Assembly (NCBI GenBank): GCA_017311185.1
Contig: JAESUZ010004131.1
Location: forward strand, 124,001-188,000
Reading direction: 5' to 3'
Source of the DNA: Proteles cristata cristata
Taxonomy: Eukaryota; Chordata; Mammalia; Carnivora; Hyaenidae
Length of the DNA: 64,000 nt
Shown here: positions 57,771-64,000 of the stretch, piece by piece
Position numbering within the stretch: the stretch's first letter is position 1
Layout: the number at the start of each line of letters is the position of its first letter
Notes under the pieces: generated by a model
Seen by the model: only the letters and a program-made list of their open reading frames with translations
Database searches by the model: none
Told to the model about the DNA's origin: nothing
Translations under genes and position numbers: made by a program

Positions 57771-59478
57771 TCTCCCATAAAGCTCTGCCACACTTGCCTT
57801 GCTTTCATGGTCCACTGGGCATGAGTGTTTTCAGATTTGCACACCATGGTGGTGTTTACAAGACTGACAGCTAGCCGGGATTCAGCCACACGTGATCAGT
57901 ATGCAGCTGCCAATGCAATTCTAGAGTAAAGGACGGAAGTCGGCATCAGACAGGAAGAATTTTGAGTCCTTAGTGTCTACAGTGTAATTCAAGGCATGGT
58001 TGTGGACAAGATCCTTCAGGAAGGACGTGCAGAGGGAGATAAAGAGAAGGATCAGGTCAGAATTTTGAGAATATCAACATATAGAGAGAAATTGCCAGAA
58101 GAGGAGCGAGCAAAAGAGAGCGAGAAAGAGATGTGGAGATCAGGTTCCGACGAGGGCAAGGGCATCAAGGAAACCAGGCAGCTGGGACTACTCTCCTAAA
58201 TACTTGGCAATGGGGGGTTGGGGGGGGAGGGGTGAATAAGGAGGAGAGAAAAGAGGCCGGGAGTGAGCCTTCTCACTGGATGGAAATGGGGTTGCAGGGT
58301 CAGTGGGTGGTGTTCAATATGGAGGAAGGTGGGATTTATTTGGAAAATAAGGGGAAGCTTCAGTGAACAGAGAGGCGTTAGGGTAGCGTCAGCAATACGT
58401 CTGTCACAGGTGGTTAGCTTCTCGTCCAGAAGACAGTCGGGATGAGGGTTCCTGTCTCAGAATCTCCCACTCCCTCTCTAGGATGCTGATTCTTAATGGG
58501 CAATACTGTTAAGGACATCATTTCCTCATCCATCTATGCTGTAATTTACAGCTGAGTTTCAACCATTCTGGTTATGGCACATTTGGGTAAGGTAAAAAAA
58601 AACGAAAAAACTCTGCGTCTCCATTATCTTACCTAAGTAGGTTTTAGGTTGGAAAAAATAACCACAAAGTGGCACTATGTAGGAAAAAATGCAGAATAGG
58701 TATATCCATTTTAGAAAAAAGGAGTATAGATCACTGATATATGAACTGTAATGTATGTGTGCTGTTTACCTGTGAAATTTCTGGAAGCCTATTGTCTCGG
58801 AATGCCTTTGGTACAAAGATGCATTACAACCATGGGATTAACAGGTCATAACAATCTAAATGGATGATAATGATGACATAAAATAAACGTTAATTTTGAA
58901 TTATTTAAAGCCGTGAACACCAGTCACTGAAAATCATGACCAACTCACAACAACACTGAGCCCTCAATGATAATAAAGCATTCTCCTGGAAAATGATTGG
59001 AATCTCACTTATCCATGGATATGTGTGTCCAAAGCTTTGCAACATTGCCAACTATCAGGTGACAGCCTTCTCATCAAAGTCTGCCCTAGAGGCCTCAGTA
59101 AGTTCTGTTCACAAGCTGATTTTCATTGATGCTTTCCGTATTTTAGTGAAACCTTTTTTTTTTGCCTCAAATTCCCTGATGCAAACTGAAGGAAACCCTT
59201 GCATCACTGAGTCCTTTGCAGCCTTTCAGGATCTCTGGAGCAGTGCGCTGTGGGCCTCATATTGACAAGCACAGATGTAAGGGTCTGTTTGAATTAACAA
59301 GCTCTCCTAACACCAGTTCATCATGGACACCTTCTAGCTTCCTTGTGAATCACTTGACTCACACAATCAGGTGCCCTTCTTCAAGTGACACAATGGAAGC
59401 ACTTAGGAAATTGTAATTGTGGTTATTATGTTTGGGGACCTGAATCAGGATGGAAACATTCTGGTTGAGGTGGAGCTT
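57771..59478. other. RGS7 intron, unclassified, with one G-rich block
   Basis: A purine-rich stretch (58010-58370) includes G runs at 58212-58231. Short ORFs of 60-77 codons there follow the purine bias. No gene recognised. Confidence 0.4.
58212..58231 (+). other. Potential G-quadruplex sequence
   Basis: Runs of six, eight or nine, and four G separated by TT and A give at least four G3 tracts with short loops, on the strand that would be present in RGS7 pre-mRNA. Confidence 0.5.
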
Positions 59479-59706
59479 TTTTTTTCCTTTTTTAAATTTT
59501 TTTTTGGTAATGTTTATTTTTAAGAGAGAGAGAGACAGAGCATGAGCAGGGGAGGGTCAGAGAGAGAGGGAGGCACAGAATCTGAAGCAGGTTCCAGGCT
59601 CTGAGCTGTCACCACAGAGCCTGACGCAGGGCTCGAATCCATGAACCGTGAGACCGTGACCTGAGCTGAAGTTGGACACTTAACCGACTGAGCCACCCAG
59701 GTGCTC
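59479..59706 (-). mobile_element. Felid SINE, antisense
   Basis: Long T-rich start, GA-rich body, gagctgtcaccacagagcc, head ending gactgagccacccaggtgctcc. TSD not evident. Confidence 0.92.
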
Positions 59707-60358
59707 CTGGGTGAAACATCTACCTGGTGGAGATGGAGTGGGAAGGAGGTAGGGAGCTTTGATGGTGTCAGTATACAAGCAAAATCACCCATTATATTTA
59801 GGCATAATAACAACAGGAAGCACATTTATTCCATTTAAAGTTTTAGTAAGGAAAAATATAGTTAGTCGCCATAGCAGTGATAAAAACTATCTGGACTCTC
59901 CATGGAGACTTTTTGAAGATCAAACAGTGAAAAAGAAAATTAAAAAATAGAGAAGACTTTTGGCAAGATCATTTATAATTTAAATAAATACTAATGGTCC
60001 TGGATTCTATGAATTAGCAGCACTATTTCATGAAGATTCAATTTTCTCAGGTTTATCAATGAAAGCTGAAAAGACAGTTTTGGTTAATAAGCATATCAAC
60101 AGGACAGGCCTGATTTTTTCACTGTTTGAATATTGAATGGCAGGGGGAAACAGACTCTTAGAGCTCACTTAGTGTTCAGTCTTACTTTGAAATGTTAACC
60201 TGGGAAGTTAGAGGCAGAACCTTTATACCCTGGGTGGTAAATAGTCTACACTGTGTGATTCCTTGGTTGGGTACCAGAAGATTTTATATCTGAGCTGAAA
60301 TAATAAATACGAGACTACTTCTAAGTCCATGTGATTTGAAAAAAAAAAAGTCCTTTCA
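59707..60358. other. RGS7 intron, unclassified
   Basis: No recognised element; A10 run at about 60339. Confidence 0.35.
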
Positions 60359-60372
60359 TTAAAACCCGCTTA

Positions 60373-60598
60373 GGGACACCTGGGTGGCTCTGTTGGTTAA
60401 GCTTCCAAATCTTGTGGTTTGGCCTCAGGTCATGATATCATGGTTCCTGAGATCACGCCCAACATTAGGCTCTGCTCTGACAGCACAGCATGGAGCCTGC
60501 TTGGGATTCCTTTCTCTCTCCCTCTCTCTCTGCCCCTCCTATGCTCAGGCGCATACTTTCTCTCTCTCTTTCAAAATAAATAAACTTAAAAAAAACAT
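60373..60598 (+). mobile_element. Felid SINE, left arm of an inverted SINE pair
   Basis: Head gggacacctgggtggctctg with a small insertion (aatcttgtggtttgg) between the two promoter boxes. TC-rich body and tail caaaataaataaactt. TSD ttaaaacccgctta / ttaaaacctactta (60359-60372, 60599-60612). Confidence 0.92.
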
Positions 60599-60719
60599 TT
60601 AAAACCTACTTAAAGGGAGATTTGTATATCTCTTTTCATATTCCATATTGAGCAAGAGACGGTGGGGGGGCTATTAGTATTTTGCTTCGACATTCTCTTA
60701 ACAGAAGGGGGATTTAGAT

Positions 60720-60940
60720 TTTTTTTTAATGTTTTAATGTTTATTTACTTTTTAGAGAGAGTGTGTGTGAGTGGGGCAGGGACAGAGAGAGAGAGAGAGA
60801 AGGAGAGAGAGAATCCAAAGCAGGTTCCAGGCTCTGAGCTGTCAGCACAGAGCCTGACACAGGGCTTGAACTCCCAAACTGCGAGATCATGACCTGAGCC
60901 AAAGTCAGACGCTTGACCGACTGAGCCCCCCGGGCGCCCC
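60720..60940 (-). mobile_element. Felid SINE, right arm of an inverted SINE pair
   Basis: Antisense SINE (gagctgtcagcacagagcc; head gactgagccccccgggcgcccc) 121 bp after the + strand copy at 60373. The transcript could fold these into a duplex. Confidence 0.92.
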
Positions 60941-61497
60941 CAGATTGTCTTAAATGACCCTAGGCAAAGTCTCTTGTGAGAACCCTGGAAAGTGAAACAA
61001 GGGAACAAACCGGAGGACCGTGGCCAGGATCGGAATTTTCTGTGGGGAAGGAATTGTATGCACTAAAACTCCGCCCTGCCCCTGAATGCTGCTGTCAGCG
61101 TTATAGGCAATGACATCCCGCCATGAAATGTCCGAGCTGGAGGGAGCCTGAGACGTGATCCCATGCAATGGTCTCAGCTAAGGATGAGGCGGCCAGGTTT
61201 CAGAGGGAACAGGGATGTACCAGGCCAAGGTCACACCCCTCACTACTGTCCAGGTTTAGAACACACTAAAAAGTGACATAAGTAGGAAGATGGCTGAAGC
61301 CCTATTCAGCAGCGCATCCGATAGGAAACTTCAATAACTTCGTCTTATCTGTTTGCAACTTTTTTTCAGGCTACCAGGTCTACTCTGCCGTTGTGTTTCT
61401 GTGATTGTTCTGGAACAGATTCTGGCAAGCTGGATTTTCTGTGACTGACCTGGTCCGTGCTTTCATGCTAAGTTAGACGTGTCAGATTCTTGTTAAA
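60941..61497. other. RGS7 intron, unclassified
   Basis: Moderate GC; nothing recognised. Confidence 0.35.
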
Positions 61498-61510
61498 AAG
61501 TTTCTCTGTA

Positions 61511-61736
61511 GGGGCGCCTGGGTGGCTTAGTCGGTTGAACGTCCGACTTTCGCTTGGGTCATGGTCTTGCGGTTCGTGGGTTCGAGCCCCGCGTCGGGCT
61601 CTGTGCTGACTGCCAGCTCGGAGCCTGGAGCCTGTTTCAGTCTGTGACTCCCTCTCTCTCTGACCCTCCCCTGCTCATGCTGTCTCTCTCTCTCCTAGAA
61701 ATAAATAAAAAAAAAATAAAAAAAAATTAAAAAAAG
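61511..61736 (+). mobile_element. Young felid SINE with perfect TSD
   Basis: Head ggggcgcctgggtggcttag, B-box region gggttcgagccccgcg, actgccagctcgg and gtgactccctc diagnostics. The A-rich tail is broken by two T. Exact 13-bp TSD aagtttctctgta at 61498-61510 and 61737-61749. Confidence 0.96.
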
Positions 61737-61749
61737 AAGTTTCTCTGTA

Positions 61750-62899
61750 AGCCAAGAAATACTTTTCTAAGGCTGCCCAGCCTCCTGCTGTTGCTTTATG
61801 GTTTCTTTATAAAGCCTGGGCTGGCTCCCAACTGTTATAATAAAAGTGCCAGCGCGCAGTACTCCCAGATCACTGTGGTATTTTGTCAAGTTTCGGGGCT
61901 ATACCTCAGGCTTTCACCTCGGGGTGGCGGGTGAGCAAAGGACAAGGCTTGCAGACCCTTCTTTTTGTTGTTGCAAACCCGTCTGAAATGCATTTCTGCT
62001 GTAGACATCTGTTGCCAGCCGAGGAGAAACATGTCTCTGCTTAGTTTATAGGGAGAACCAGAATTTCACGGCCTGGCTGAGCCTTCCGATTCTCTGTTCA
62101 AACCACTGGTGACATACCCCGAAGGCAAAATGTGTCAGGAGTGAATTCCGGGAACGGAGTCGCCAGAACACTAGGCAATTGCTGAGTGCACTTTGGAGGT
62201 TCAGCCCTGCCCAGTGGCTCCTGCGGTACCTTGAGAAGGAATTTAATGAGAGGCTGGCCGTCTGTCCAGAGCACAGTTACAAAGAAACAGAAGGAGATAG
62301 CCAAGTGGACGGTCCCATGACCTTTCTATTCTAAAGTGACCAGCACAAACTTGGGGTAAACTCTGTTTCCCAGACCCTGGTCCCCACGTAGCATTTCTAT
62401 GCCTCGGGCCCCTGTAGTGGACACAGACACAGAAGAGTTCCCGACTGAAGTCTGTGTCACAGCAGGACGGTGCCAGCTGTCATGTCAGATAGACACTGGG
62501 AAATTAGAAGTTGAAGATTCACAGGCCCAACGGACATTTTCACCAAATAATTTTATTTCGCATGTGGTGAAACCAATCCTGTGAAGGCAGTTCAGCAAAT
62601 ACTGGGCATTTAGTGGTGTGCAAGGCTTGTGCTCATGCAGGGACGGAAACAACGGTAAGCAGGAGGGGTCTCTGATCCATGCCACGCAGCAGTCGAGGAG
62701 AGGTGACAGGCCGGGCCCACCAGTGAACCTTCCCCTTTCAGCATACCTCCATTATGACCTTTCTCTCACCTCTAGCTCTTTGTCTCAGAGAGCCACCCGC
62801 TCTGGACTTGAACTCCACACCTGAGAACTTCCACCGAGGACCCTGAACCTATTGTACTTCACTTACCATTCTTTCTGTATGATGCCCTGGGGAGACCAT
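61750..62899. other. RGS7 intron, unclassified, GC-richer
   Basis: More GC than the surroundings, with ORFs of 61-68 codons that lack domains. I see no splice-flanked coding block. Confidence 0.4.
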
Positions 62900-63072
62900 G
62901 AGTTTGGGAATCAGAAACACTGCTTCATATCCTTACTCGGCATTTCTTAGCTGTCACCTCGTGTCAGTGACTTAACTTTTTTGAATTTCAGTTTCTTCAT
63001 CAATAAAATGGGATCTCAAAGTCAAATCTCATTTTACACCTAGCAGAGCATCAGCCATAAATGTTTGCTCAA
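62900..63072 (+). mobile_element. MIR element
   Basis: gtttgggaatcagaaacactg, ttagctgtcacctcgtgtcag, cagtttcttcatcaataaaatggg and tgtttgctcaat match MIR from its 5' part to the 3' end. Confidence 0.7.
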
Positions 63073-64000
63073 TCCGTAGTTTTCTCTCTTCCTCTTTCTG
63101 CGCATCCCCGCAGATTGGTGGGCTTTTTGATGTTCTTACTCTCTCTTTTTTTAAGGTGTAACAAAATCTTAGTCTATAACAAAGGACTCTTTTACGTATT
63201 CTTCATTATATTCAAAATATATTATGTTAACGAAGCCGACAGAGAAGAAACTGGGGGTTGCTATCTCAGCTATTACTGGGTTCATGAATATAAGATTTTT
63301 TTCTGGCTTTCTAAAAAAATGTGGCAAGCACCAATTAACTCATAATGCTGTGACAATGGTCTTAAGTGGATTTTGATTTGCAAATCACATTAATCTTGTC
63401 TTGAAATATCTTCACTGGTTTCCTTGGAAACTTTGAAATTGATTTTAAGGTGTGCGTTCTAAGTTTCAAGGCTCATAACCATAATGATATGGATCATTTT
63501 AGCACCTCATAGTCTTTAAATCTTCTGCCTTCTGAGCTGGAGAAAGTATTAGCTACAGGTAATCTTTAATAGTACGTGCACCACAATGTTTTAGTGTCAT
63601 TTATGGCATTTGTATATTTAACAATGTATGAAACATTTTAAATAATATGAATTATGCACTGAAATTGGAAAGAATCCGAGCTGTATTTCATGAGGTTTTT
63701 TTTTTTTTAAATAGGTTTATGTTCATCTACCTGTATTATTTTTTCCACAGTCTAAGGCCGATATTACATGATCCAGCATGGTTGACTCATGGTCAATATT
63801 CTATGTTAGGCAATGCACATAAACCTTTATAGACCCTCTTTGCCCGACCCCTAGGGAAAGAACAATTACTCTAGAATAGTAAAGAAGTATTCTCTTTCAA
63901 AGCAGATTTTCTAAACTTTAGATTTCTACTGCTTAAATCTTTCTGAGCAAGTTGAGAATGACAGAAATTTAGAGAAAGAGAAATAAAAAGACAGAGAGAA
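63073..64000. other. RGS7 intron to window end, unclassified
   Basis: AT-rich sequence without recognised repeats or exons. T11-A runs near 63697-63710. Confidence 0.4.

Larger units (their letters stand above)
1..64000 (+). other. RGS7: RGS7 gene body, partial (three internal exons and flanking introns)
   Basis: The whole window lies inside one transcription unit read on the + strand. Three exons at 2258-2308, 38060-38166 and 43368-43419 join in frame and give a continuous RGS7 segment of about 70 residues. RGS7 is an R7-family RGS protein (DEP, DHEX, GGL, RGS domains). It forms an obligate complex with Gbeta5 and accelerates GTP hydrolysis by Galpha-i/o in neurons; R7BP, R9AP or GPR158 anchor it through the DEP/DHEX region. 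The start codon and N-terminal exons lie upstream of the window, and the GGL and RGS domains lie downstream. Large repeat-rich introns fit this long brain-expressed gene. I saw no other gene, promoter or CpG island. Confidence 0.93.

Noticed and set aside
4650..61736. Regularly recurring ~200-bp repeats considered as a CRISPR-like or satellite array
   Set aside because: They are dispersed SINEs in both orientations with individual TSDs, not a tandem or spacer-repeat array.
43420..64000. Search for the next RGS7 exon (continuing the DHEX coding sequence)
   Set aside because: No block with AG/GT borders reading the expected continuation was found by eye; it probably lies beyond 64000.

Overview
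This window is mammalian nuclear DNA from a carnivoran, most probably a cat (Felidae). The evidence is 27 tRNA-derived CAN-type SINEs with the felid-style head (cgcctgggtggctcag...) and a (TC)n/A-rich tail, together with felid-style L1 3' ends. There is no bacterial, plasmid or phage content. The six-frame ORFs are short, and none looks like an independent gene.

The only protein-coding gene I can support is RGS7 (regulator of G-protein signalling 7), on the + strand. Three consecutive internal exons lie at 2258-2308, 38060-38166 and 43368-43419. They encode about residues 59-129 of the protein, that is, the C-terminal half of the DEP domain and the start of the DHEX linker. Phases match across both junctions and all six splice sites are GT/AG. 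The rest of the window is intron: the 3' end of one intron (1-2257), a 35.8 kb intron (2309-38059), a 5.2 kb intron (38167-43367) and more than 20.5 kb of the next one (43420-64000), in which I found no further exon by eye.

The introns hold layered retrotransposons. About 27 SINEs occur in both orientations, many with clear target-site duplications (TSDs). At least six belong to one young subfamily (7613, 22286, 41372, 46421, 52267, 61511). L1 copies range from old fragments to a 2 kb 5'-truncated copy at 28948-30996, whose 17-bp TSD also encloses about 110 bp of apparently 3'-transduced DNA. A long old antisense L1 (49560-54430) has collected two SINEs of different age, another SINE, a young L1 fragment and another old repeat. 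Older material includes L2, MIR, a MER5A-like fragment and a 383-bp element with 54-bp terminal inverted repeats (8621-9003). A dead processed copy of RPS15A (17813-18289) sits inside L2 sequence. Several microsatellites are present; one (TA)n(TG)n tract ends 123 bp upstream of the first RGS7 exon.

I did not find a new multi-gene system. The items most worth a second look are a T22 tract followed by a juxtaposed AG|GTAAGT near the middle of the 35.8 kb intron (a possible recursive splice site), the L1 3' transduction, and the inverted-repeat element.
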